Positions 33,449 through 45,275 of a stretch of 64,000 nucleotides of DNA are shown here, piece after piece. The notes under the pieces are model-generated. The model saw only the letters and a program-made list of their open reading frames with translations. It ran no database searches and was not told the DNA's origin. Origin of the DNA: Alligator mississippiensis. Lineage: Eukaryota > Chordata > Crocodylia > Alligatoridae. The DNA lies in assembly GCF_030867095.1 (NCBI RefSeq), contig NC_081828.1, positions 1,689,001 through 1,753,000 on the forward strand, read 5' to 3'. The translations under genes were made by a program, and so were the position numbers. Positions within the stretch are counted from its first letter, which is position 1. Every line of letters starts with the position of its first letter.

Positions 33449-34854
33449 ACCAGGAGCGTGCCCGCCATGCGCACCGCTGGGCTTGCTTTCTGCTTCCCAG
33501 ATGCAACAGGAAGGGGGGCGTAGGATCGGACCCGGCTGTCAGGTGCCCCCGAGGGACATCGGGGCGGCTTTTGAAGCCACCGGTCCTGCCCCGAGCCCGG
33601 AGGCTGCGGAAGTGCAATGCAGGGCCTTATTCCTTGCTCCCCGGGCGGTGGCCTCCTCGTTTGGATGGAGCTACTGTTGACATGTGCGGGGGATTATCGG
33701 CGCAGGAGGAGAGCGGAGGTCGAATCCTTGATCCGATCATGCCTTCTCCCACGATTCCTCCGATTCTCCCGCTCCGAAGGCCCTTAAGAAACACTTAAAA
33801 TCAGAGCAAATGACAATGTGTTGACTTCCAGAGTCCTGTGAGGTCTCCTAATCCTCAGGCTATTCAGGACATAAGCACTTTGGGGCAGGGACTTTGGGCC
33901 CTAGTCATCAGTGATGTGCAAATTAGCTTAATTGAAGAGCCCCCCGGAATTAGCATCTCTTGCAAACCGTCACCTGGCAAGCGGCAGATGCACTGTCTTA
34001 CCTTCTGGCCACAGCTCTTCCTCGTCTTCCCCTTTCCTGGCGATGAAGGGCATCGTGCATCGCACGCTTCGCATTTCTTAAAGTACGGGGTGTTTGGATC
34101 GGCTTAATGCTCTTCCACCGTGGCCCTGCAGCTGCCTCGCCCCTCGACCTGGGGCCGCAGCCCGCCGTGGAAAACAGCCGTACCGTAATATAAAACCAGA
34201 CCTCGTCGCTTCTGCCCGCCAGCCGGCGTGCAACGGGCACTATAGGACGTGCTGGGCACGGATCGGGGCGGCGTGAGCACCGGGGACTCCTGAGGTCTCC
34301 TCCCCGCTCGAGCGCCGCCTCTCACTTACCTTCCCTGTGCCTCAGTTTCCTCGTCTCTCAAAGCTGCCGGCGGCTACGCTTTAAAACAGCTCGAAACAGA
34401 CTTCGTCGTCACCCTCGTCAGTGATTTCAATGCAGCCGGATCAGACGCTCAGCGAATTGCTCAAACCCTGCGTGACGCCAGCCGAGCCCTGCAGACGCTG
34501 GGAAGCGGAAATCCTCCGAGGAGAAGTCACCGGGCTCGGTTCTGGAGGGCGCGCCAGTAGAAAAGCCTCAGGAGCAGCTTTCCCGGTCACGAAACGTGAT
34601 GCTGAGAAGCAGAGGGTCAGCCAGGTTAACCCTAACCCTAAGCCTACACGCGCGTTGCCTGGCCCGGAGGCGGAGACACGGGGGCAGAAGCTTAGGAGGA
34701 CCGCTTCCCTTTCCAGAGAAGAGCCCCACATCCCCACTGCCCCGTTGCGGGGAGCGTGTGGACCTCGCCACGGTGGTGGGCTTCTTGGAGACCGGCGGGG
34801 TCAGCTGCTTTTCGTGCTTCAGACACCAAAATTAGGAAGGCATGGTCCTGGGCT
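33449..34854 (+). other. Intron 2 segment without recognised exons
   Basis: The only features seen are a short MIR-like phrase (ccctgtgcctcagtttcctc, about 34335), an old-repeat phrase (ctttggggcagggactttgg, about 33879) and two telomere-type units (34627-34641). Confidence 0.5.
34627..34641. repeat. Two telomere-type CCCTAA units
   Basis: taaccctaaccctaa is present as a two-copy stretch. It is short enough to be chance. Confidence 0.4.
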
Positions 34855-36018
34855 CCCTGTCCTGACCTTGACTTCTCCCCACAGCTTGAGGCCATTGCTC
34901 CCAGTCCTGTCCCCTGCAGCCACAGAGACGAGCCTGTCTCCATCCTTCCGGGATTTGAAGCCTGTTATCAACCCACCCTCCGTCTTCTTTTCTTTGGACT
35001 AAATGAGTCGAGCTCTTCCAGCCCTTCCTCCTCAGTCTTGCCTCCCAGGCCCCGAATCATTGTTGCTCTGTGCTGGGCTCGTCCCAAAGTGCTCACATCC
35101 CTCTTGAAGTGCAGGGCCGAACCTGGACACGGGGCTCCAGGTGCCGAACGAGTGGGAGAACCATTGCCCTTGGTTTGCAAGTGACCCTCCTGTTCATACA
35201 GCCCAGGATGCTGCTGGCTTTTTTGCAGCAGGAGCACACAGTTTAGCATCCGCTGTAACCCCCGGATCCGTCCCTGCAGTCCTGCAGCCCAGGCTGGATT
35301 TGTGCATGCAGTTGGTCCACCCCAAATTGAGGACGTTGCACTTGTCCTTGTTGAATCTCACCTGGTTGATCGTGGGCCATTTTTTTCCATCCTCTCCAGG
35401 TCATTCTGGAGCCCAGCCCTGCCCTCCAGCCTGTCTGCAACTCGACCCAACGTGGCGTCGCGTGCAAATTTGCTTTGCGCGCGCTGGATCCTATTGTCCA
35501 AATCACGAATGAAGATGTTGAACAGCACCAGCCCAGGACCGACCCCTGGAGAACCGCACTAGACACCTGATGTTGAGCCGTTAACGACTGCTCGTTGAGC
35601 ACAGCCGCCTAGTCTGCATTTCCTTAGCTTCTTAATGAGACCGTTGTGGGAAACGGTGTCAAGGTGTATCCCATCCACTGCTCCCCCGCAACGCCACTTC
35701 ATCCGAGAAGGAGATCAGGTTGGTCAGGCATGGCTTGCTCTTGGTGAATCCAGGCTGGCAAGGGTAAGTTGGGATCACCTTGCTCTCTAGGCGCTTCATA
35801 ATAGATCCCTTGAGGGCCTGCTTCATGATCTTTGCAGGTATTGGGGTCTGGCTGATGGGTTTGTAATTCCCTTTCTTAACGACGGGCTCTATATTTGCCC
35901 GTTCCCCATCATTCGGGACTTCACCCAACTTCCACAAGTTCTCCAAGACAGTGGCGCCAAAATTACCTTGGCCAATTCTTTTAGTCTTGAGCAATCCCAC
36001 GCGGCCGAGGGTGATTTG
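34855..36018 (-). pseudogene. CR1 LINE ORF2 reverse transcriptase fragment (degraded)
   Basis: On the minus strand the 35659-36000 frame reads as CR1 reverse transcriptase: GEVPNDGERANIEPVVKKGN, then YKPISQTPIPAKIMKQALKG, and GFTKSKPCLTNLISFSDEV. Further downstream (35610-34855) another frame carries FARDATLGRVADRLEGRAGL and a KMIRGLG-like, ELDSFSPKKRR-type C-terminal region. The FADD catalytic core appears as FARDA, so the second catalytic aspartate pair is damaged, and frameshifts separate the parts. CR1 ORF2 normally has an endonuclease plus RT of about 900-1000 residues; only the RT palm to C-terminus is present. The copy cannot be active. Confidence 0.88.
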
Positions 36019-36320
36019 TCATCCACAATTGTCTCATTTGTGGGTCCGAAGATGGCTGATGAGGCCGATTTTGGGATAGACGGACCAGTGCAGCTCGGGC
36101 ATGCGGGGTGGGTGGCTCGGGGGTCTTGGTTCACGCTGTGTCTGCCAGTCCCGCTTTTCCATCTCCCGTCGCCATCACGAGGTTTCAAAGCACTGGGATC
36201 CTGGCAGCAGATCTTCCTCCGTTCGGGGCAGTCCTGGGCGAGAGTCTCCCACGAGTTGACGTCCATGTCGTATTTTTTTCAAGGACGTCCTTGAAGCGCT
36301 TTCTCTGCCCTCCTCTTGAG
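36019..36320 (-). pseudogene. 3' end of a second, non-CR1 LINE ORF
   Basis: On the minus strand the fragment reads KRFKDVLE-type text, then DVNSWETLAQDCPERRKICC, and after a frameshift KIGLISHLRTHK and a stop (complement of 36034-36036). The order RKRFKD ... SWE-LAQDRPxWR ... C-x-C ... IGLxSHxRTH is the C-terminal tail seen in some vertebrate LINE polyproteins that end in a zinc-finger-like motif. The exact clade is not assigned. It abuts the CR1 fragment at about 36019, which suggests that one element inserted beside or into the other. Confidence 0.7.
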
Positions 36321-38611
36321 CCTACACCGGGACTGAGCTGCGACAATTAAACCTGCCTGGGTGTGGACTTGGGGCAGGGAAAAAGGCAGCCAGATGGATT
36401 AGGTGTAGTCCTATTTCCAAGCTTTGCAAAGACGGATTAGGCTTCATGCTAACGGCCAGCAAACGCACCTCCCCGCTTGCACCTCCTGCTGGGACGGACG
36501 CCTCTTGCTCCGCTGGGTTCAGAGTCCTACCTGCGCCCACGTTTTCACTCTGCAGGCCGTCGTGGCCCTCCAGGTCCAAGCTCAAAGCCAGTCTTTGACC
36601 CTCGTGCCTCGGTTATCCTTTGCGTTGAGGTTCCCTTCATTGCCTCGGGACAAGGAGCCCTTTGCCTGGCATCGCAGCATTACACGTTGCACGAGGTTAA
36701 TGCACTTGTAGCCCTCTGATTTCTCCCCGCGGGCTTATCAAAGATCGCCTGCTCTTCGCCGCGCGCAGGCAATGGGCCCCTCCTGCCCAAACTTTGTCCA
36801 CCTTAATGAGGCATTCGCACAGCACTTACCATCCAACTGAATAGGACAGAGCCACTGAGAAAACCCTTTGTTCTGCTCGTGCTGCTCCGCTCCGCAGTCA
36901 AAGGTGACCAAATCCTCCGCTACCCGGATTTGTGAAAGGAAGAGCAGCGCCAGGCAAATAGGATGGGATCCTCCTGTTAACATGAAAGCTCATCAGAGCA
37001 GTCCTGCAGGCACTTTGAGCAGAGGAGCCCTTCGCTGCCGAGCGGGAGATCTGCAAGGTGGCAATTGGGCATCGGTGCCTAGGTAGTGGGGGGCATGCGG
37101 GAACAAAGGCACTTCTATAGGAGAGGAAATAAGGGCAGGAATCGCAAAGCACGTCATGGGCAAGCCCCTTGCATCCCAGCCTGCCACTGCTTCTAGGGGT
37201 CTCGTGTATCTGCATCACCTCTTTTTTCTCTCAGCGATTCAGCCACGGCGCTCATGGCAAAGCTGTCTCGGCCAGGTGCTTGCAAAAGAGGGAGACTGCA
37301 TCGTCTTTGATCCACCGGGCAAGGGTACCGCCGTCCAAACGGGCTGGCTTTCTCCAGGGTGAGGGGTCCCTCTACTTGCTGAGCAGGAGAGATGGAAGAT
37401 GAAAGCCGGGGGCAAACGAGCTCTTTGGGCGGATGGACGGCGGCTCGCGGGAGAGCTTCAGGGTACAAAAGCAGAATCGGTCGCACGACTCCATCTTGTC
37501 TCTTGCTCCGGATGTCAAGTTAGTCCTTTGCAGACACAGGGTCGAAGGTGTCGTGTCGTCTTCGAGAACCGTGAAACAGCGAGCGGGAATCTGTCGGACC
37601 AGGTGTCTCCCAGCTCCTCGGGCACCGCGCCGGGTTAGACGTTCGGGCCAACGACCAGGGATATAGGAGCTCGGTGGGTGCGGCTGGGATCACGCCCGCG
37701 GAGGAATGAAGATCAGGGCTGGCCTCTGGGTCTGCACGGGTCAGGTCACAGCCATCCAGATGTGCTCCCTGGGTCCACCTGTGCAGATGTGCTTGCAGAG
37801 TTGAGACCTGTAGGTTTGGCCTTGATAGTGGTGGGAGAGAGGGACCTCTCATGCCCCACTCCCCGTGTGCTGCCCTCGATTAAACACGAATCCAGAGCAT
37901 GCCCACAAGGTCATCCCTCATCGTAGCCTCAAAGCAACCACTGACGCCCCCGACCCTATAGCGTGCCCCAGGTCGGGAGCACAAGATCAAGGACCGAGCA
38001 AAAGCCTGCAGCGGGATGGACATAGCCAGGTACACGTGCCCTGGAGAGCCTGGGATTTGAGGTGAAGTCTTTTATGGGACCGACTGCATTGTTGGGATAC
38101 GATCGGGCACGCTTCTGAATGCAAGGTGATCTTCTTCGGGTGAGCCCAGGAAGGGGACCGTGCCCCCCGCCAGAGGCAAAGAGGGAAGGAAAACCCCCAG
38201 TTGTCCTTGTCAGTCTGATCTTGGGAACGTTTCTTCCCGACCCCGTGCCTGGCATCGTGCAAGGCAGCCAAATCAAAACGTCACCTCCGGTGCACGGTGC
38301 CCCGCGCCGTTGAATCCTGTTGTCTCTGCGACATTTGTGTCTTGGCCAGGAGAGAAGAGAGGAGAAGTCGGGGCTTGTGCACCTGCTCTGCCGGGGGTGC
38401 ACGTGTCGTGTTGCACGTGCTCCCACGTGGACATGCAGACATGTCCGCATGGAGGGAGCATGGATCTTCGCTCGGTTCTGCCAATGCGAGTTTGATATAA
38501 ATTAGTTGATGATGCTGTTGTGTCGTGTTGAACGTGTTACTGAGGTTAGGATTTGCACCGGCTTGCAGATCGGGCGGCTTTTCCTGCCATGTTAGCGCAG
38601 TCGAGAGAATG

Positions 38612-38760
38612 GGATTGCAGAAATACAGGGCTGGAAGGGACCTCAGGCGGCCGTTTAGGTCCCTGCTCACCAAGATGTGAAAATTAAACGCACTCTGCCG
38701 AGCCCTTCGTCTTCCTGTTGAACTCTCCCAACAACTCTGCAACGCTGAAGTCATAAGCAC
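38612..38760 (-). mobile_element. Diverged CR1-like fragment
   Basis: gcagaaatacagggctggaa and gggacctcaggcggccgttt resemble the 3' end of an older CR1 subfamily different from the main set here. The remainder is too diverged for clear alignment by eye. Confidence 0.55.
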
Positions 38761-40859
38761 TCGATCACTCGTCTTGTAGCGGCTGGAAGAATCGCGGTTG
38801 CCAAAGCCTGGAAGAGACTCAATGCCCCCCCACAAAATCACTGCCTGGTTTCAAAAAGCTTGGGATGTTTTAGTACTGGAAAAGTTGGACCGTCAAGTCA
38901 GTGTTTTACAGGGGAGAAAAAAATCCTTGGGTGGAAATTCTTGCTGTTTGCTAAAATCATCATCTCCTGCCTCCAAACCATAAAATGTGAGAAACGTGTC
39001 TGAATATGGCAGGAAAAGGCAGCTCCGAGTTAACCCTCCAGAAAGAACTTAAAGCAGGGTTGAGCAGAAGATAAGGAGAGTTTTGTATGAGGCAGAAGTC
39101 GAGGGGAAAAGGGTGGACGAGTTATTACGTAGAGATGAAGAAATGCAAAACTTAACATGGACGGAAATATGAAGGACCTGCTAGAGGCTGAAAGAAAGGG
39201 GCAGCCGAGACCCCTGTGGACGCTGCTTTGAGAGAGAGGAGCCGTGCTGGTGGAAGACCTCCATCTGTCCGCACGTTTTAGGGATCGGATGCATCTTTCC
39301 ACGTCACACCTGCTCTTTAATCAGTTGGATTCATTAATAAAGTTAAAAAACGCATCGCTCCGGTGACCAGATGTAGTTTGCTCGCCTGAATGGAAACGGA
39401 GCCGGTGTAGTTCCCCGGGCGCAGGATTGCGTGGGTCATGAACGCCCGGCAGTGCTGCATCTGCGGGTCGCGGAGCCCAGCTGGGCCTTTGAGGTGCACC
39501 GGTATCCCGAGGGAAAGGGGACAGGGTAGCACGTGCACACGTTCACTGCAAGGTGTGCAACAGCTCGGGGGATGCGATACCGGGTGCCAGCACCTCCTGC
39601 ATTTCCTTTCTCTTCCAAAGACTTTGCTCGTGGGGTGGGCATCCTGGGGAGAGCGAGGAAGCCTGGCTGAGACCCCTGACACAGATACCTCTCGCCCCTT
39701 GGCTGCCTTGCTAGATATTCTTGTTTCTCCATTAGCATTTCAGTCATCATGGCGATAAACACATCCATAACGGCGCCCTGCGGGTACCTCTCTCCTCCCG
39801 CTGCCAGGTGCTCGCGAAGTGCGTCTCCGGTCAGGCGTCCCGCGCTGCCACCGCCCGACGCCGCCGTGCCCCCCGAGGAGCCAGGTGGGCACAGGGGCCC
39901 TCCTCGTCGTCCCCTCTCTCTGCGAGCGGCTGGAAAGCGCCAATTCTGTTGAGATTAAGTTATAATTTAAGGCAGCGAACATGTGCTCTGCTGGCGGCTA
40001 TAAAGATTCAAATCATAAAGTTTTACAGTGGAACGGTTTCTGTAAAAGCATCGTTAGAAAGCGGGAACCATGCCTTTAATTCTTATGACACGTGTGGTTG
40101 CCGGGTTTGTTTTGGATTCATTGGTGTCTGGTGCCAGGGGAGCAGCCCCACCTTCGTCCCTGAAGTCAGACCCTCTCTCTGCTCCGTGCCCACGTGCTTG
40201 GCGAGCTTGAGGGCCACTGATGCAGAGGTTTAAAATAACCCTATATCGGCTTAATTTTGACCTTGCATCAAATCGCTTGCTTTCTGCTGCTCACCCTTTC
40301 ACCCCCGCTTGCGTGTTGGCGTCTCGGGCACGGGGCGTGCGGGGGAGCGGGTACCCCTTCTCTGCCTGGGCTTGCTCCGGCGGGTAATGGGTAATTCAGG
40401 GTGCGACGTAGGGAATTGCTATGGGATGGCACGATGGGGCATCCAAGCGCTGGTGGGACAGGGCTGGGTGCATTGGCAAAATATTGGGGAGTGCTTTGGG
40501 TTGGGGTTCGGATGACTGTTGTACGAACTGATGCAGCGGGTCGGACCGCGGGTCCGTCTTGCCCAGTGCCCGGTGTCACGCGGCCGCTGGAGGGACAGCG
40601 AGCGGGGTTTTCCCCCGTTCCTCTCCCCCCTGCAGCCTCCAGCACTGAGGGTGTGATGCCGAGCCCGTGCCCCTCGCTCACCTGCTCGATAGCGACTGAT
40701 GCCTCTTCTCCAGGGACATCTCCAGTTTATGGAAATGTCCTTGAATCTGGTTAAACCCTCAGCGTCCCCCGCACCCGGTGGCAACGAGCTCCACCTGTTC
40801 AATGTCGCACGAGACCTGCCTTGTGCGTTTTAAACCTCCTACCTACCCGCCTCGTGTTG

Positions 40860-41130
40860 CTCCCCCAGTTCTTGTCTGGTGGGAGACGGTCAGCGATGAA
40901 TCCCTCTCCACTTCCTCTTCGCTCGTCAATAGTCTGTAAACCCCGCTCCAGCATCTCCTTTCTGAACGGAGCAGGCCTGGCCTCATCGCCCCTCGTCATA
41001 GAGAAGACCCTCCGTGATGGCCCTCGCTGCCCTTCTCGAGGGCTTCTCTCTCCTTTCAGAGGTGCGGGGGCCAGGTCTGGGCACCATGGGGTTATAGAGG
41101 AGCATCCTAGGAGCACACTGATACTGTCCC
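40860..41130 (-). mobile_element. Possible degraded CR1 fragment
   Basis: ctgcccttctcgagggcttc, aggtctgggcaccatggggt and tatagaggagc parallel the CR1 order 'gcccttctctggactc / ccagaactggacgc / agtagagggg'. Identity is low, so this is tentative. Confidence 0.35.
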
Positions 41131-41727
41131 TTGGGTTTATCAAACTGTGGAAAATTTGCCCAAAGAAAGGAGCATCGTTCCTGCTTCCTCCGCTAGCTTT
41201 GGCGCCCAGTTGGGCGCAGCTCTCATAAAGGTTTGGAAGGAAACAGAGCTGCCAAGATAGGGCCAGCATGGCCAAATAGGTCTTTCCCACTCCATGCTTC
41301 TTGGGGCTGGCCGCATATCTGGCTGCAGCTTACTCTCCCATTTAATTCGTTTCACTTAGTGCAGCCGGGGCAGCAGCCTGGGGGTGACCGACTTCTTATA
41401 TTTCAATATTGAATGCCTATTTTTGCCACCCCTGCATCAGGGAGCCTGGAAGATTTGTAGGGGATGGTGCTCCACAGTGTTGGAGGTGCTCGGGATGTCG
41501 GGACCCCCTTGGGAGACGCGAGAGGCTGGGGCTGGGAGAGGAGCTCCTTTGTTGGGCGTTTAAGTGAAAGATTTGCAGAGTTGGAAATGTCACTGTTGAT
41601 CTTCAGGATTCAGGCCAGCTCCCGTTTGCGTGACTGGACCAGGGGAGACCTCTTTGAGATGCTGGTTTGGTCGTTAGATGGGCTCGTTGGCTACATCCCA
41701 CTCAGCTTCTGAAATTTCTTTGCAAAA

Positions 41728-41957
41728 TCACAGACAACGAGGGCTGGAAGGGAGCTCGGGGGTCACATCCAGTCCAACCCCTGCTCCAAGCAGGACCGGC
41801 CCCAACTGCATCATCCCAGCCAAGGCTTTGTCTACCTGGGTCTGAAACACCTCCAAGGATGGAGACTGCACCGCCTCTCAGGGTAGCTTGTCCCAGTGCT
41901 GCACCACCCTCCTGGCAAGAGAGATTTTCTTAATATCCAACCTCAACCTCCCTTGAA
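41728..41957 (-). mobile_element. CR1 LINE 3' fragment, left arm of an inverted pair
   Basis: It starts atcacagacaacgagggctg and continues with caggaccggccccaactgca, gatggagactgcaccgcctc and atccaacctcaacctccctt. The opposite-strand copy at 42497-42840 is 540 bp away. Confidence 0.92.
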
Positions 41958-42496
41958 GTTTAGATTTCATGCTAGATTGCTCATTCTGGATTTAAGCCTA
42001 GAAGGAGAGCCGAAGTCTTGGAGAAAAGCTGAGCACGCAGGGGTGGATCGCGGGGCAGGTATTTCCCATGGCACGCCGGGGCCCTGGCTGGAGCGCAGCA
42101 CAGGGCCGTCCTCTGCTGAGTTGCATTGCAGGCATCAGGCTCGCGTGGGCGATACCCAGGATGGAGGTCGGTCTGGGTGTGAACCGTACAGGGCTGGAAA
42201 CTCATCCCTCGGCGCCGCTCCAGATATCGCCTGAGAGCCGTGCGTGAGGTCTCCCCAGAGGGGAAGGCATGAAGCACGACAGCCTTGGTCCCCAAGATGC
42301 AGATGTTGTGTCGGGGGTCCTGCTCGTGCCTCGGCCATTAGACAAAGGCATTTCACCCACACTTTTTAAATTAAAATGTTGCTTCCAGGCCAACTGGGTT
42401 CTGAATTAGGTTGCATATTCAAGTCTGCATGGTGCTACCCCTGACAAGTATCCTACATCCAAACTCTTCAGCCTGGGGCTTCGGATACTCCCAGAT

Positions 42497-42840
42497 CTGC
42501 AGAAGAGAAGACCGAGGGGGATTGAATAGCAGCCTTCAGCTCCCTGCAGGGGGGTGCAAAGAGGATGGGGCTGGGCTGGTCTCAGTGGGGGCAGACGGCA
42601 GAAGGAGCAATGGGCTCAGGTTGCAGCAGGTTGGATATTAGGAAAAACTTTCTCACTAGGAGGGTGGTGAAGCACTGGAGCAGGTTACCTATAGAGATGG
42701 TGCAGTCTCCATCCTTGGAGGTGTTTCAGACCCATCTAGACACAGCCTTGGCTGGGATGATGTAGTTGGGGCTGGTCCTGCTTGGAGCAGGGTGGGACGG
42801 GACGTGACTCCTGAGCTCCCTTCAACCCTCATTTTCTATT
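42497..42840 (+). mobile_element. CR1 LINE 3' fragment, right arm of an inverted pair
   Basis: In the coding orientation it reads gcagaagagaagaccgaggg, agcagccttcagctccctgc, ggttggatattaggaaaaac, gcagtctccatccttggagg, gctgggatgatgtagttggg and ccctcattttctatt. It is close to consensus, so it is relatively young. Confidence 0.93.
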
Positions 42841-43029
42841 TGTCTGTAAATCCCTGGCAGGCATCAGCTGGAGGCCTTGAGTTTCGATGCCCCCTCGTTT
42901 CGCTTGTCCTGAGCCAAAAGGCGGAAGGAGCCAGCCAGGGGAGAGCCCAAGAGCCGCTGCCCATCACCATTCATCGCGTAGCCCAAATCCTCCTATCTGG
43001 AGGAGTGGCTCTCGCAGGGGCCAGCCTGC

Positions 43030-43210
43030 ACGCGGGGCGTAGCGTTATAGATGTGAGAGGCTGGACGGGACCCTACCAACCATCGGGTCCAGCCCCCTGC
43101 ACGAGGGCAGGAGAGACCACCGGGGTCAGATGGCCCCACCGAGATGGGCATCGAGACGCTTTTTCGAAGCTCAAACGACACCGAGTCATCCCACGCCGAG
43201 AAGACGGCAT
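43030..43210 (-). mobile_element. Old CR1-like fragment
   Basis: gagaggctggacgggaccct, tccagccccctgcacgaggg and caggagagaccaccggggtc, then gacgctttttcgaagctcaa, resemble the tail region of another old CR1 subfamily. Boundaries are uncertain. Confidence 0.45.
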
Positions 43211-44375
43211 CTCCCCTCGAGCGACTTCGCAGCTCCACCCGGGAATCCTGCCCTGACGCCCGCCTGCCCGCCGGGCGGTCCCGCTGCGGCGTTGAGTCCC
43301 CGCGACGGCTAACCGAGCTGCGCGTTATTGAACCTGTCCTCCTCGCTCAGCCGCGCAGTCACACACGCGTCTGGCCGGATTTGCACAACCCCGCGACGGG
43401 CAGCCCGGGCCCCGCTCACACGGAGCAGCCGATCGATAGCCGAGGCGGTGATAGATGAGGAGAGTTAGGGATGGGTAGTCTGCTGAATTTACATGACCCG
43501 GGTGGTCCGGGGAAGCTGCGGCTTTGCTGGGAGACTTTCAATAGGAGACAGAAGTCTCCTTAGTTTCCAGCTGCTGCCTGCATTTGGAAAGCATTGCGGG
43601 GCCTGTTGGGTGGGTGGAGGAAACTCTCCAATTGTGCGGCAGAAAATAACACGGCGTGTTTGCAGCCTCCCTCCACGACCGCTTCCCCCCCCGGCCCCGG
43701 TTTAGCAGCATAGCCCAGCCGACGCACCATGCCCCACTGCCCGTGCTGGCAGGCCCTTTATCGGGGTGCTGCAAAGGGCCCCCATTGCTCGTCCCTTCAA
43801 AGCGGCCAGCGGCACGATGAGAAAATGCATGGTTTCTTGCTTTTCTTTTTTGGTCTCTTGTCTCTATTGACCCCCCACCATCGCCACCACCGCCAGATGC
43901 ACGGGGAATCGATCTCCAGGCTCCTTGCGTTCATTAGCAAACACGCGCAGATAAACATCGGCGGGAGGACGCGGGCGCTGAGTGGCGCTGCTTTCCGGAG
44001 GGGACAAGCGCCGTCCCGGGCGGGTGGAGGCTGCGGGCCAGGGGCACGGGCACGGTCCCCGTGACCCAGGAGCACGCGGGCTGTGCCAAGATGGGGGGAT
44101 GTGGCGGCTGCCCGCTGCGCTGATCTGCAGGCTCGGGACCCTTCACATGGGAGGAATGGTGCAAAACGACCCAAAATGCTTTCTTCCTCCTTGGTGGCTT
44201 CTGCGCTCTTTCCCAAGAGAAATCCTCCAGCCTAGAGGAAGTGCCCAGAAGGCGAAGAGAAAGCAGCCAAACGCTCGTCGGTGCCCAAACGGCGCCAGCG
44301 GCAGAGCGAGGGAGTTTGCCGAGACCCCTTCAGGTGCGATGATCCCGGATGTCGTGGGGAGGGTCGGGGATGCAG

Positions 44376-44533
44376 GTTGCAGCCGCGCTGGTCTGCGGGC
44401 AAAAGTCATCAGAACTCGTGGGGAGGCGACATCTGTTATTAGACCAACTAGATAGTTGCAAACAAAAAAAAAGGTCTTTATTTGCAAGCTTTTGGGCATG
44501 CACGCCCTCCGTCCGTCAGGCATAGGAGAATGC
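44376..44533 (+). mobile_element. Recurrent interspersed repeat with TGTAGC end (copy 3)
   Basis: gttgcagccgcgctggtctg, gaggcgacatctgttattag, accaactagatagttgcaaa, tatttgcaagcttttgggca and gtccgtcaggcataggagaa give the most complete version of the family in this window. The order is TGTAGC end, TTAGACCAAC core, GCAAGCTTTYGGGC motif and GTCAGGCAT end. It is non-coding. Confidence 0.7.
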
Positions 44534-45159
44534 AAAGGTTGTAAAATGTCTCCCAGGTGGAAATGAAAATTCATACTTCGCAGGAGCGCTGAAAGGTGGT
44601 GTAGGAGGAGTCGACTTCCTAAAGCCAGGGCAGTTTCCAGCCCGGCTCTGCCCCTCTTGGCCTGCTCCCTGCACGGTTGTTTCAGTGCTGCCGTTAGGTA
44701 CCTGCTGCACGACCTGGACCCGGGGGTCCTTGTAGACACCACGTCCTTGTAGACACCAAGGGTTTCCTTGGTTGCATCTGGCTGCTGGAGGGGAGATGAC
44801 CCCTGCTGCAAAGTGGGGTCATGGATGCTCCAGAGACCCCAGGCCAAGGCCATGCCCCCACTGCAGAGGAAGGCAAAACTCCCCAGTCTGGACCAGTCTG
44901 AGCAGGGGGGAAATCCCTTCCTGCCCCAGTGCAGCATCGGTCTGATCCCGAGTGCAGGGGTGAGACCCTCCAGCCAGGACCCTGCGGGTCGGTGCCGGCA
45001 GGAGCATTGGCCCAGCCCAGCCCCATCTCCATCCTGGGCAGCAGCACCCAGCGCCTCTGGGGAAGGCAAACCCCCCCCAAACCCTTCCTTCCTGGACTTA
45101 CGGGGCATCCAGCAAAACCCAGAAGCCAGGGATATACCCAAGGCAGAAGACAAGCCTCC

Positions 45160-45275
45160 AACAACCCTGCCCAGGGCTGGTCCACCTGAACCCCTCCAGT
45201 GATGGAGAGTCCCCACTTTCGTGGGCATCTGTCCCCCTGCTCCGACAGCTGTGATAAATGCATCTGCTGGAGACG
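45160..45275 (-). repeat. Diverged CR1-like repeat (pair member 1)
   Basis: cccctccagtgatggagagt, cgtgggcatctgt and gtgataaatgcatctgc correspond to 50800-50865. Both resemble the 'gatggagagtccac' region of an older CR1 group. Confidence 0.45.

Larger units (their letters stand above)
36321..41727 (+). other. Intron 2 segment with poorly resolved old repeats
   Basis: No exon was recognised. Possible very diverged CR1-like phrases occur at 38612-38760 (acagggctggaagggacctc) and at 40860-41130. The rest contains no feature I can name. Confidence 0.45.

Noticed and set aside
34627..34641. Interstitial telomere
   Set aside because: Only two CCCTAA units with no degenerate flanking units; chance is sufficient.
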